Program-made: the position numbers and the translations under genes
The notes under the pieces: generated by a model
Database searches by the model: none
Told to the model about the DNA's origin: nothing
Seen by the model: the letters and a program-made list of their open reading frames with translations, nothing else
Part shown: positions 1 through 9,760 of the stretch, in pieces
Layout of the letters: each line of letters begins with the position of its first letter
Position numbering within the stretch: position 1 is the stretch's first letter
NCBI GenBank assembly: GCA_964035575.1
Contig: OZ037837.1
Coordinates: forward strand, 1,798,001 to 1,862,000
Direction: 5' to 3'
DNA: 64,000 nt
Origin: Rhynchopus sp. YZ270_cl-10
Taxonomy: Eukaryota > Euglenozoa > Diplonemea > Diplonemida > Diplonemidae

Positions 1-1
1 T

Positions 2-1219
2 GTGTTGTACCACGCACACAACATCGACCGCGTTGCGCACATCATTACATTCCACGTTGAGTCGGTTGCCTGGCTGCTGATTCTTCACCGTGCGACACAC
101 ATTGCGGTCATGCCTGTCGCAGTGCTGATTCTCTGTGCAATGATGGCTGATGGGACACGCTGTGTCCGCATGGCGTTTGTTGCGTTTGTGTACTGGAGTG
201 CTGCTGCGACTGCCGCTGTGTTGTGCCCATACTCTGCGACCGTGGCTGCTTTTTCCATTGTGTGCGGTGCGACCATTCGTTGCTTGGCCCACACCTGCGA
301 TGGACTTCCTCCGGGCATTATGTACGAAGGCGGCTTCGACAAGACCTTTTCCATCGCAAAGGAGCTGCTGAGCGACTGCTTCCACCCGCCGCGTTTGGTG
401 TCCAGGCTGTCCTGGACGCTCCTCTGCACCTTCTTCGGTGTCTGGGCAGAGATGTGGGCGGCGGTTCCGTTCCGCGCAACCAACCCTGGCCTCTACATAG
501 AAATGATTGTTCTGTTCCCTTCGATGAACACCTGCACCTCCGAGGAAGGTGAGCTGGAGACGATCCAATACTACCTCCAGCAGGCAGCCATCATCGAGCA
601 GGACGGCTTCATCGCCTCCGTCTGCAGCCGCGCAGCCTTTGAGGGAGTCGAATACAACGGCTACGAAGGTGACTCATGGACCCCTTCCCTCCCGAAGTGG
701 CTCCCCAACCCATGGTACTGGCTGTTCCTCGCGGAGCTTCCCATCTGCTTTGTGACAGTCCTGATGTGGATGGTCGACCCGGACACATTCCTGCAGGGGG
801 TGTACGGCATCGAAGCGCCGACCCCGGCAGAGCGTGCGCTGTTGAACCTTCCCGCGAACGTTGTCTTCTCTGCATACGTCTGGTTCTACGGACGTCTTCT
901 CCTTCAAGGGAACGACCCTGACATGAAATGCCTGAAGATGCTCCAGGAGGGAATGCTAATTGGCGACATCTGGGTCGTCGCTGCCTCAATCCGCACCGCC
1001 TTCGACGACCAGATCGTACCAGGAAACATGACAATGTTCTACTCTCAGATCGTGACCGCTGGCGCCTTTGGTCTGGCCCGTGTCGTATTTCTCTACAAAC
1101 ACCGTGTTGTCAAACCCGTTGAGACAAAAGACGGCGAAGAAATGGATGAGGACCTCCACCATCTGATCGATATGGACAAAATGAGCGGTATTTCCACATC
1201 GAAAGTTGTGATTGCATAG
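2..1219 (+). CDS. Multi-pass membrane protein, 5' partial; possible Mpo1-like (DUF962) N-terminal part
   Basis: The frame is open from the window edge to a TAG at 1217-1219 (about 405 codons), so the true start probably lies upstream. Hydrophobic stretches at about residues 21-50, 57-91, 137-155, 239-259, 285-301, 316-331 and 345-365 suggest six or more membrane helices. The tail is short and acidic (residues 374-395). The first residues carry the pattern Y-H-x-H-x6-H-I-I, and residues 145-175 (GVWAEMW then NPGLYIEMIVLFP) faintly resemble the Mpo1/DUF962 family, ER iron dioxygenases that shorten 2-hydroxy fatty acids. That assignment is only a guess, because the family's usual GH motif is not visible. 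Base composition is GC-rich like the other genes, with an abrupt change to A/T homopolymers after the stop. A role beside the fatty acid hydroxylase at 35952 would be logical but is not shown. Confidence 0.7.
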   Translation: MLYHAHNIDRVAHIITFHVESVAWLLILHRATHIAVMPVAVLILCAMMADGTRCVRMAFVAFVYWSAAATAAVLCPYSATVAAFSIVCGATIRCLAHTCDGLPPGIMYEGGFDKTFSIAKELLSDCFHPPRLVSRLSWTLLCTFFGVWAEMWAAVPFRATNPGLYIEMIVLFPSMNTCTSEEGELETIQYYLQQAAIIEQDGFIASVCSRAAFEGVEYNGYEGDSWTPSLPKWLPNPWYWLFLAELPICFVTVLMWMVDPDTFLQGVYGIEAPTPAERALLNLPANVVFSAYVWFYGRLLLQGNDPDMKCLKMLQEGMLIGDIWVVAASIRTAFDDQIVPGNMTMFYSQIVTAGAFGLARVVFLYKHRVVKPVETKDGEEMDEDLHHLIDMDKMSGISTSKVVIA

Positions 1220-1332
1220 AAAAAATATATAAAAAAATCTCATAAAAAAAGTCAAAAAATAAAATTGACTTTTGACTTGGGTGTTGACTTACCCATACAA
1301 TTATTTCCACGCATTTTTTTTGTATTGTAGTA

Positions 1333-1360
1333 GGTGACTAAGCAACCGAAGCTTAGCATC
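1333..1360 (+). repeat. Hairpin family H1, copy 1
   Basis: GGTGA is followed by stem CTAAGC, loop AACCGAA, stem GCTTAG, then CATC. The outer GGTGA can pair with the 3' TCATC type sequence seen in other copies. The same layout recurs at 1462, 4696, 12286, 25334 and 39383. Confidence 0.6.
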
Positions 1361-1461
1361 CGGGTTTTTTTTTTCCGACATTTTTCATTTATTTCACTCA
1401 TAGACTGAGTACTCTTGGGTGGGGAAAGTGGCCCTTCCTCCCAAATTTTATGTGTATTCAA

Positions 1462-1495
1462 GGTGATACAAGCATGAGAGAGGCTTGAGGTCATC
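1462..1495 (+). repeat. Hairpin family H1, copy 2 (stem changed on both sides)
   Basis: The outer arms GGTGA and TCATC are kept. The inner stem is CAAGC/GCTTG, so the T-A pair of copy 1 has become C-G. The loop contains GAGAG. Confidence 0.6.
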
Positions 1496-2359
1496 TTAGA
1501 AAAAAAAATTTTTTTTTTTTGATTTTTTTTTTTTTGGCCAAACCACCTTCTCCACTCCCCCTATATCTTTATATCCTCGTTTCCTCTCCAAAACCCCCCC
1601 TTTTCCCCCCAATTTTTTTTTGAAAAGTTGTGTGTTGCATCAGGCGCATCGCTTCTTGTCAAATAATCCATTTTTATTGATATTTTTTTTTTTACTATTT
1701 TACTCCCCTCCACTCCCCCGCGTTTTCTATACTCCCTCATCCCCGAAAAAAAGTATTTTTTTTGATTTTTTTTCCCCAAACCTCCAAAAAAAAAAAAGTT
1801 AAAAATCTTTCCATTCTTTCCTTCGCACCCCCACCCCTTCTCCTTATATCCCTACTAAGCGCAACTAAGAGTAAACTGTATCAGATTCTATAGCGACCAT
1901 AAAAGACATGCCTTTGTTCTCCCGATTTTAAATGACTAAATTCTGGTTCAATTGGCAAAGGTGTGTTATGGCCGTATTGTGTGGTACATTTTTTGTTTCT
2001 TCTTTTTTTTTTTAGAGCTTTAGTTGTCTGCGTGCTTTTTTTGTTTCTTCTTTTTTTTTTTTTTGAAATCATGTAAACGCATTCATTTTTATCTACGACT
2101 CGTTTTGTGGCGTAACGTTTCCTCTGCCTTTGTTCTGAGGTGACTTTCATCTATCAACAATTCTAACATCCAAAAAAAAAAAAAAAAAAGCAAGGGTACA
2201 TTTTTGGCACCCTCTTTGCCTTCTTTTCGTTCAGAAAAGAAAGTATATGAAGTAGGGAAAGGAAACCCGATGTCCTAATGCGTGTCTGCAAATAAAAAAA
2301 GAAATGTGTTTCTATGGTATCAGAGTTTCAGCTCCAATTGTAAAAGTAAATGTTGGAGT

Positions 2360-3234
2360 CAGTGGTCGCGCTAATTATGGGAAAAAATGGGGAAAAAATG
2401 GATTTCGGGTACGGAAAAACGTTCCTTGAAAAGGTTAGCTGGGGAGGCCCGGAAACCCCGTTTTGTGGCATTTCCGGGCCAATCCCGGCTTGTGGTGGGG
2501 TATATACGGAAAAATGGACAAAATTTTAGTGACTTAAATTTTCGCAAAATATGAACCCATACTCGTAAACAAGGGTCATTTTCAGGAAAATTCGGAAAAT
2601 TCCGAGATTTGGAAGCAATTTTTCTCCTGAAAATCAGTGGGTTTTCAGCCCCAAAACATACCGCGATTGGAATTTCCGGAATCCGTCCGCGCTGTGGTGG
2701 GGTCACTTTGCCGAAATGGCCAATTTTTTGGTTTTGGTCAAAATCCATGTGGGTAAAGAGGGCCAATGTAAATCCCACAACCAGATTTTCTCTCCCTGAT
2801 CCTGACGTCTTGCAACATGAAAATGCGCGAAAACACCGGCATTTGCATTTCCGGAATTCGTCCGTTCTGTGGTGGGGTCAATTTGCCGAAATGGACAAGT
2901 TCTTGGTTTTGGTCAAAACCCGTCAGTGTAAGGTAAAGGGGGCAAGTGTTTGCCTGTAGAAACTGGTAGGGAACAGGCAGCGCCGCAGGCGCACGGTACC
3001 CAACTTTTTTTTTTTTTTTCCTTTTCTTTTTTCTCCTCTTTCTTTTGACTTTCCGAGCCAATTGCGTTCCACGGCGGGGTCACATGTATATGCAAGTCCA
3101 CTATGTGGTGGTCTTACTCAACAATATTAGAACTTCTGGTTTCTTAATGAAATCCCCGTACTGCAAAAAAAAAACGTTCCTACCAAAACCCCCAAAAATC
3201 CCGGGATGAGGGATGGACTTTAGCGCGAGCTCTG
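2360..3234. mobile_element. hAT-like non-autonomous element, 875 bp, 8-bp TSD GTTGGAGT
   Basis: The ends are CAGTGGTCGCGCTAA on the left and, reverse-complemented, CAGAGCTCGCGCTAA on the right. GTTGGAGT lies directly outside both ends (2352-2359 and 3235-3242). An 8-bp duplication with CAG termini is the hAT superfamily signature. Inside are three diverged copies of a motif around GTGGTGGGGTCA followed by TTGCCGAAATGG, and a GC hairpin at about 2983-2998 (GCGCC, GCA, GGCGC). No transposase is recognisable. Confidence 0.85.
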
Positions 3235-3619
3235 GTTGGAGTTTGTTTTTTTTTTTTTTTTTTGCGAAAAGCAAGTTCTGAACTAAAAACCAAAAAATGG
3301 TTTTTTAAGGATGAATTTCATCCAGAACTTCACCAAAGTTTTCCTCTCCTTTTTTTTTTTTTTTTTTTTTGGAAAAAAAAAATGGGGGAAAGTGGGTTTT
3401 TGGCTTCTTCCCATCATTTTTTTTCTCAAAAAAAGTAAGTTTTTGGAACGAACAAAATTTGACTAAATAGTAAAACAGTATACTCCATCGGGAGGACAGA
3501 GTGGGGGACGTGTTTTTTTTTTTTGCAAAAATGCGAAAGCATTTTTTTTTTTTTGCCCCGTTCCCCTTCCTCCTCCGCAAGTAGAAATAGGACGAGAAAA
3601 AGTATATTTTACCAAGGAT

Positions 3620-3674
3620 GGTGTTACCGAACACCTGTCGAGGACATGTCAATATGGGCCCTTTCGGTAACACC
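3620..3674. repeat. 55-bp inverted-repeat element
   Basis: Arms GGTGTTACCGAA and TTCGGTAACACC enclose a centre with ACCTGTCGAGGACATGTC, related to the GACCTGTC-rich elements at 15081 and 35009. Confidence 0.6.
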
Positions 3675-3816
3675 AAAGGATCGTGGTTCAATTTTTACAG
3701 TATCAAGGTGGGCAGTATTCTTTTTTCTGGGAGACTTTCGGGGATGAAATTTTTTTTTTTCAACTCTGCTCCCGAAATGTTCACCTCCACCTCGTGAGTT
3801 GTAATCGTACACCATA

Positions 3817-3889
3817 ATTGGTGTGGCTGAAAAGGGGTGCTATTTTTTGTGCTACTTTCTGCTGTTTTGGGGTCGTCAGCCACACCAAT
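3817..3889. repeat. 73-bp palindromic MITE
   Basis: Perfect 14-bp terminal inverted repeats, ATTGGTGTGGCTGA and TCAGCCACACCAAT, enclose 45 bp with no coding potential. Confidence 0.7.
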
Positions 3890-4007
3890 AATAGTATCAA
3901 TATCAATTTTTTTTCTTCTTCTTATAGCTAGCTATGTAGTTGTGGTGTGATCTGGAGTGCGACGAAGCGATAAACCCCCCCCCTATTCTTGGTTTCTTTC
4001 TTGTATA

Positions 4008-4117
4008 CAGTTAGACAACAAACACCGGGTGGGGTAAAAAAAACTAAGGTGGGTTTTTTTGGAATTTTCAAAACTCTAAGGAAGGGTTTGTTTACCCCCA
4101 CCGATGTTGTCTTACTG
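4008..4117. mobile_element. Tc1/mariner-like MITE, copy 1 (110 bp, TA duplication)
   Basis: TA flanks both ends (4006-4007 and 4118-4119). The termini begin CAGTTAGACAACA and, reverse-complemented, CAGTAAGACAACA, then GGTGGGG. A second copy lies at 39617-39715. The TA duplication and CAGT start fit the Tc1/mariner superfamily. Confidence 0.8.
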
Positions 4118-4404
4118 TACTTATGAAGCGTAGCTTAAAGGAGAAATAGTTCCTTCGACACGTTCGCCAATCACCCCCCTCCAGGGTAATTGAGCGAGCA
4201 ACGAAAAGCAACCTTTTTCCCCTTTTTTTTTACCTATCAGAGTTACTATTTTGTATTTTTATTGCTTTCGAGAAGGCATATATCCCTGTATGCATTCCCT
4301 CAAGAAAATGATTGGATCAATGATGCATCGTTTCTTTCTTTTTTTTTTTTTTTTCAGAAATTCACTAACTCCAGTTGTTATATAGCCTAAATTTTTCTTT
4401 TGCT

Positions 4405-4444
4405 AGTGCCCCCATGCGTCCTCCGGTGGTGAGGCGTTTGCACT
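4405..4444 (+). repeat. Hairpin family H3, copy 1
   Basis: Outer arms AGTGC and GCACT enclose GCGTCC, an inner stem region around CCGGTGGTG, and GAGGCGTTT. A pyrimidine tract follows. Other copies lie at 10042, 32868, 38773 and 46572. Confidence 0.55.
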
Positions 4445-4695
4445 TCAAACATTCCTTTCTTGTTCTAATTCTGCCGCTTTCTTTTTATGCCTATTTTTTA
4501 TTGAATACATACATTCAAATACTTTTTTTCGCAGAAATTTTTTTTTCTTTTTCTTTTTTTCGAGCTGTTCGGATCGTCGTTATTCGTAATGCTCTCTGCT
4601 CTCTTCTTCTACAACTCACTGGTTTATTTTTTGCATTCATTTAAAGACTGGCATCGGGTCTGTCGAGGTGCATTAATAGCTTACATTTCCTTCAA

Positions 4696-4726
4696 GGTGA
4701 CTCAGCACGAGAGGCTTAGGTTCATC
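4696..4726 (+). repeat. Hairpin family H1, copy 3
   Basis: GGTGA, CTCAGC, loop ACGAGAG, GCTTAG, GT, TCATC, then TTATAAACTTTT. The 3' flank is shared with the copy at 39383. Confidence 0.6.
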
Positions 4727-4979
4727 TTATAAACTTTTTTTTTCTTTTTTCACACCGTTGTTCATGGCTGTGTAACTTAAGCTAAAAAAAAAACTTAAGT
4801 TTTCTCCGAAATCCTCCGGAAAATTTAAGCGACTTAAGCTACTGAAAAAAAAAACTTAAATTAAAAAACTTAAGTTTTCGAGAAAAAAACTTAAGTTTTT
4901 TTAGAAAAAAAACGTAACTTAAGTTTTTTTTAAAAAAAAACAGCTTAAGTTACCAACTTAAGTCACTTAAGTTAGCTTA

Positions 4980-5719
4980 CTGGGGGGGGTCGAATAAAGC
5001 ACGTACGTGTTTTATTAGGCGTCCCTACACTTCAGATCCTGAGGTTTTAAAAAAAAAAAAGTTCGAAAAGGCGAATAAAGCACGTACGTGCTTTATTCGC
5101 CTTTTTGAACTTTTTGGAAAGTTTTTCCAGTCACAATTTTTTTTCGATTTTTTTTTCGCCCAAGAGGTGATTTTGCTGCATTTCCGAGCCAATCCCGGCT
5201 TGTGGTGGGGGATATACGGAAAAATGAACAAAATTTCAGCGACTTAAATTTTCACAAAATACGAACTACCTTGTCACAACACAGGAAAAGTTCAAAAAGT
5301 CGAATAAAACACGTACGTGCTTTATTCGACGCAAAAAAAAGCAAAAAACCCATTTTTCAAATGCGTGCTTTATTCGACGTACGTGCTTTATTCGCCTTTT
5401 TGAACTTTTTGGAAAGTTTTTCCAGTCACAATTTTTTTTCGATTTTTTTTTCGCCCAAGAGGTGATTTTGCTGCATTTCCGAGCCAATCCCGGCTTGTGG
5501 TGGGGGATATACGGAAAAATGAACAAAATTTCAGCGACTTAAATTTTCACAAAATACGAACTACCTTGTCACAACACAGGAAAAGTTCAAAAAGTCGAAT
5601 AAAACACGTACGTGCTTTATTCGACGCAAAAAAAAGCAAAAAACCCATTTTTCAAATGCGTGCTTTATTCGACGTACGTGCTTTATTCGAATTACCTCGT
5701 TTATTCGGCCCCCCCCAGT
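4980..5719. mobile_element. TA-duplicating element, 740 bp, with internal tandem duplication
   Basis: Termini CTGGGGGGGG then TCGAATAAA (left) and the inverted CCGAATAAA form (right) are flanked by TA on both sides. The centre is a 295-bp unit present twice in tandem (about 5099-5393 and 5394-5688) with no difference seen. It carries a perfect palindrome at 5072-5099 built on CGAATAAAGCACG and its complement. Confidence 0.7.
5099..5688. repeat. Tandem duplication, 2 x 295 bp
   Basis: Both units run from GCCTTTTTGAACTTTTTGG to a region of AATAAAGCACGTACGTGC palindromes. They read identically, so the duplication is recent or homogenised. Confidence 0.85.
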
Positions 5720-5762
5720 AAGTTACAGTTTTTTTTGTTTTTTTTTTTTTTTTTTTGTTTTT

Positions 5763-5974
5763 GCTTGGACGATGAACTTCACTGAAGGGGCCGGATACCC
5801 GTAGTTTCCTGATGCAGCATCCCTACTGAAAATTCCAAATGAGGGTGACCACCCAATCAAATCGGACTTATCACTGCACCCGCGTGCGGTCAAGTGCACA
5901 CGTGTGGGGCGATTATTCGGAGTAGACATGACAGTGAAATATCGATGGTAAAATGGCTGGTACATGCCAGTCAT
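5763..5974 (-). other. Possible old coding fragment, unrecognised
   Basis: The minus strand has an 80-codon open stretch with ordinary amino-acid use until it runs into a lysine homopolymer. Its segment ASGNYGYPAPS resembles ASNNYGFPS encoded on the plus strand near 30005-30035. It may be a decayed exon of a repeated gene or simply part of a dispersed repeat. No family is recognised. Confidence 0.2.
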
Positions 5975-6215
5975 TTTCCACTTTCCGAAACGTAAATATT
6001 TTGCAACGAAATATTATGATTGGCGTGGCTGCATAACCGATTACCCGTGTTTCTACCAGTTGTCACCCTCATAGGGGATACACGTGTTGGGGGAAAAATT
6101 TTTCGTCGGTGAAGCTTTTAAACGGCGGCATTTGCATTTCCGGAATCCGTCCGGCCAGTGGTGGGGTCAATTTGCCGAAACGTACAAGTTCTCGTTTTTG
6201 GTCAATTTCCGCACA

Positions 6216-6501
6216 GTACACAGGTACACAGGTACACAGGTACACAGGTACACAGGTACACAGGTACACAGGTACACAGGTACACAGGTACACAGGTACA
6301 CAGGTACACAGGTACACAGGTACACAGGTACACAGGTACACAGGTACACAGGTACACAGGTACACAGGTACACAGGTACACAGGTACACAGGTACACAGG
6401 TACACAGGTACACAGGTACACAGGTACACAGGTACACAGGTACACAGGTACACAGGTACACAGGTACACAGGTACACAGGTACACAGGTACACAGGTACA
6501 T
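6216..6501. repeat. Minisatellite, 8-bp unit, about 36 copies
   Basis: Perfect head-to-tail array of GTACACAG. It is open in most reading frames on both strands because the unit has no stop, so the long ORFs here are artefacts. Confidence 0.98.
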
Positions 6502-7110
6502 AATCTGTGGTGGTCAAAAGTGCAAAATTCTTTCGTCAATGCATTTTTTGAGGACCTGTTATACCTAGAGAATATGGTCAGATCACTCTTCGGACCACCT
6601 GAAGCTTCACACCCAAGCCAAGCAAAAGGGAAAAAAAAAAAAAAAAAAAAACGATGACTTAAGGTAACTTAAGCGACTTAACCCTTTACGGACCACGACC
6701 GATTTTTTCGATTTGCTAGGATCTTCTCTCCCGTAGGTAAAATGTGATCTGATGCATATTTTTGATCGTACCTGGCCGCAATTGAAAGATTTTGAGCAGA
6801 TCTTTCAAATGGAGCAGAAATCGAAATAAAATGAGAAAAATGGAAAATGGAAAATTGAGGAGAGCTGATATTTTTTTCTGAAAATTTTGAAGAAAAAAAT
6901 TATTCCGGCTGCGCACCTGTTTTTTCGGTTTTCGAAAATGGCTTTATTTGAAAGATCGGTTCAAAATCTTTCAAAAGAAAAAAAAATCGATCAAAAAGTC
7001 CTAGTAGATAATGTCTCACTGCATGGAGAGAAGGTACCAACCAACTACATATACCGTAATTGTACAGAGGTTGGACAGTACAAAAGTTGGGGCTTTTGGG
7101 ACTTTTGGCC

Positions 7111-7221
7111 AACTTGGCATGGTGCTGAACAAAGGTGAACGCCGCATCCCACGCACATGTAATCTGTTTTCAGACGCCTGTTTCCCAAGCAAGAAGAAGT
7201 TGTCGACCAACACCCTCCTGC
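7111..7221 (-). pseudogene. piggyBac transposase C-terminal cysteine-rich fragment
   Basis: A minus-strand frame reads CLGNRRLKTDYMC, then VGCGVHLCSAPC. The spacing C-x11-C-x2-C-x4-C-x3-C with R-x2-T-x-Y and an LC pair matches the RING/PHD-like finger that ends piggyBac transposases. Upstream sequence on that strand does not read as the catalytic DDD core, so only the tail of the gene remains. Its place inside a TTAA-flanked element with CCC termini supports the call. Confidence 0.6.
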
Positions 7222-7550
7222 CAGTGTCTCTGTACCTTGACCGTGTTGATATAGATTTTGTACCCCTCCCTGTGGCTTTCCGTACCCTCCCGCCGAAATT
7301 TCGAAGGGACCCTCCGAAAAAAATTTTTTTGGTCGCGAAAATCGGTCCAAAAACGGTCTAGATTGCCCCATGCGTGGCATTCCGGGCAATTTGAGGGCAA
7401 TTTGGCGTGCAAGAGCCATGTGTGGGGCACCATGTGCCCCCATGCTGCACCCCTTATACAGGGTTTTTACAGGCAAAAAATGAAAAATGACAGTCGGGCA
7501 CAAAAAGCCACGGATCGGGGCACAAAGTTACATCCCACCCTCCCTTGGCC

Positions 7551-7640
7551 CTCGGGACTCCTTTCGGGAGGTCAGGGCTTCCCTCGGGCCTTCGGCCCTC
7601 GGGGAGCCCTGACCTCCCTCAAGGGTCCCTCGGGCTTTGG
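7551..7640. repeat. GC-rich hairpin cluster
   Basis: A near-perfect 21-bp inverted repeat (7570-7590 against 7594-7614) closes on a CCTTCGG apex, with smaller hairpins on both sides (CTCC, TTTCG, GGAG). It is a striking GC island in an AT-rich transposon. Confidence 0.8.
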
Positions 7641-8566
7641 CGGGAGGGAGGGAAATAACCATTCTGTACAATGTTCCTCAAAAGACAAAATGCAATAAAT
7701 ACACGGAGAAGAGGCACATCCAGTTCAGGGTCAGGAACTGCAACTACGCGTGTTACTTTGCCCAGTCGCGGGTATTTTCCATTATTTTAGTTTCGTTCTG
7801 AAGACCGTACAAAATGGTTCCCTGCACACCAAAGTTTGAATCCTCTGATGACTCAAGCGCGTCAGAATGGTACATTATTCCCCAAAAATGACCCAAAATA
7901 CCCTATTATGTGATAATGCCGGGTGTGGATGAGAGGGGATGAGAGCGTCAAAAAAAATCGAATCTTGCGTCTTTTGAAAGATTTCGCACAAAATCTTCTC
8001 ATTTAAAAAAAAAATCTTCAAAAAGTCCTAGTGGAAGCCAATTTAGGTGGTTGCGTGGACATATATGTCCCCTCTGGTCCTTAAAGGGTTAAGTTTTTTT
8101 TTTAAAAAAAACTTAAGTCACTTAAGTTACACAGCCATGGTTGTTGGCCACAGGGTATTTTTTTTTTGTGCTTTCATCCGGATGGCTGGCGTGGGTCAGT
8201 CAAGGCATCTTCAATAACTCCCCCCCTTTTTTAAAATTTTTTGAGTATGCAATACGTCTAGTAATGAAAGACGCGTTTCTTCGCTTAAGTCTTGCTTGAC
8301 TCCGCCCATTCCCCTTTTGTGTTCCACACCCTCTCCGGGTTTTCGGCGTTTTTTGGGTCTTTTAAAAAAAAAGTACCCTTTTGCTTTACTGCATGCAAAG
8401 TAAGAAAATGAATTATTTTTTCTTTTTTTTTCTTTCAAAACTCCCTCTCTCCATAAGAGGCATTGCACCTCAAGAACCACCTTCTCTCCTCCCAATCTCC
8501 GCTATTAACTCAAGTTTTAATTTTGATGACGTGCAATGGGTGCAAGAAAGCACACAAAAAAAAAAC

Positions 8567-8630
8567 TTTTTGTTGTATCGACAATCACGTTATACCAGTA
8601 GGTATAACGTGATTGTCGATACAACAAAAA
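8567..8630. repeat. Perfect foldback, 30-nt arms, 4-nt loop
   Basis: The arms contain GTTGTATCGACAATCACG and its complement around AGTA. The half sequence GTGATTGTCGATACAAC also occurs singly, followed by A runs, near 14131, 14321, 26842, 28003 and 29577, so this copy looks like two such units head to head. Confidence 0.85.
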
Positions 8631-8698
8631 CAAAAAATGTAAAAGGGAGTTCGATTTACCTTACTCTTGAAAAAGTTCAGACTTTCCCTAAGTTTTTG

Positions 8699-8769
8699 CC
8701 CTAAAATAAGTTCAGACTTTTTCCTATTTTTTTTAAGGGCACGTCTCAGACTCTGAACTTATTTTAGGG
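8699..8769. repeat. Inverted repeat, 18-bp arms
   Basis: CCCTAAAATAAGTTCAGA (8699-8716) is perfectly inverted at 8752-8769 around a 35-nt spacer. Confidence 0.8.
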
Positions 8770-9760
8770 AAACTCTGAATTTTTTTCTCAAAATAGTGTA
8801 AATCTGACTGTTCCTCAAAAATAAACACACACTGCGATTTGTATAACGTGGTATGCATCCTCTGAGGTGTGTACACGACGAACAAATACAAAAACAAAAA
8901 TCCCCTTTTTTTCTTTCTCCATTTTTTCTCTTTCTCTTTCCCCAAACCTAAGAAGTGTAGCTATTCTCGCCTTTCAAAAAGGGTGTAAGATTATTGCAAA
9001 ACCCGCCTTCTTCTTTGGTGGGGAATTGTCGTCACAAAAAAAAAATATTCTGGGACTAAGTCACAGGACGAGTCCAAAAATTTAAAAAAAAAAAACACAG
9101 GATATAAGAAACTGCCACACTACACCAAAACAAAATACGTCAGGTGTCCACACTAATACAAACCAAATTGTTACCTATCTCTCTCACAATGGAGTTAGAG
9201 GCGGCAAACACAAAGGTGCTCTGCGCCCTTTTTTTTTATCGGGTCCAAACAAAACAAAACAAAACAAAAAAACGAAAACTAAATAGTGCACCTCATCCTC
9301 GGGAGTCTATTACCTACTACTCAGTTTTAAAATAAAACGAAGCAACAATTCTCTGGGACAGGTCTGAAAGCAAAAAATTGAAAAACGAAAAAAAATCTGC
9401 CCTGTTTCCCAAAAGAGAGGACCATCCTCATTACTAAACACTACCGTTTTTTTTTTCTCTTTCGCCCCCCATTTTTCTCTTTTTCGACTGTTTTTCTTTC
9501 TGTTTCATAACTACATGTTTAACCACCGTTGTTTTTGTAAGAAGATTTTGATATCTTCTGCAGTCGATTGACCGCAACCCACATAAAAAAAGATAAATTG
9601 AACGCCAACCTGAAAGTACCATTTTAAAAACCTCCTTTTTAAAATGTACCTGTATGTGCAGAAGATTGCCTCCCATCTCTTAAAAGAACATTTTTTTTTA
9701 GCTAAAATAACTCTGGGGTTTTGATTCTGAGCAGAACGCGCTCTTTTTTTTTTTTTTTTT

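Larger units (their letters stand above)
1220..2359. other. AT-rich intergenic region
   Basis: No gene is seen. The stretch holds A and T homopolymers, two copies of hairpin family H1 (1333-1360 and 1462-1495), and a 45-base motif near 2209-2254 that recurs near 13367-13412 (caccctctttgcc, then agaaagtatatgaa). Confidence 0.6.
6682..8088. mobile_element. piggyBac-like element B, 1.4 kb, TTAA target duplication
   Basis: TTAA flanks both ends (6678-6681 and 8089-8092). The termini are CCCTTTACGGACCA and, reverse-complemented, CCCTTTAAGGACCA. A minus-strand remnant of the transposase C-terminal cysteine-rich domain lies at about 7111-7221. The element sits inside a CTTAAG array of the larger 4763-8139 element. 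Its left subterminal sequence (GTACCTGGCCGCAATTGAAA) recurs inverted in element C at its right end. Confidence 0.85.
4763..8139. mobile_element. Composite CATGG-ended element, 3.4 kb, 6-bp TSD GTTGTT, with two elements nested inside
   Basis: The ends are CATGGCTGTGTAACTTAAG and its inverted copy. GTTGTT flanks both sides (4757-4762 and 8140-8145). Next to the ends lie arrays of the palindrome CTTAAG with A/T runs (4780-4975, 6655-6681 and 8089-8130). Nested inside are a TA-type element (4980-5719) and a piggyBac-like element (6682-8088). The rest holds an 8-bp minisatellite and a diverged repeat at 5760-5980. The superfamily is unknown; the element at 39873 has the same kind of ends. Confidence 0.75.
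8146..9760. other. Intergenic region with palindromes
   Basis: No gene is seen. Two perfect foldbacks lie at 8567-8630 and 8699-8769. A degenerate H4-type motif lies at about 9283-9320. Confidence 0.6.

Noticed and set aside
1333-1360. Hammerhead ribozyme
   Set aside because: H1 lacks the CUGAUGA and GAAA core.
2738-4390. Many 60-130 codon frames rich in K, F or N
   Set aside because: They run through A and T homopolymers and have no conserved features.
4405-4444. Integron attC site or tRNA gene
   Set aside because: The imperfect palindromes resemble attC in shape only; no core RYYYAAC/GTTRRRY sites. No tRNA cloverleaf with a B box was found anywhere.
6216-6501. CRISPR-like array
   Set aside because: No spacers: units are contiguous 8-mers, and the context is a eukaryotic nuclear genome.
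6069-6657. Long open frames on both strands with TGTQVHRY or VPVYLCTC repeats
   Set aside because: They only reflect the stop-free 8-bp minisatellite; no codon bias or flanking gene structure.
4763-8139. A Polinton or LTR-type element
   Set aside because: Too short, no long terminal repeats, and no capsid, polymerase, integrase or protease reading frames; the ends and duplications are those of small DNA transposons.
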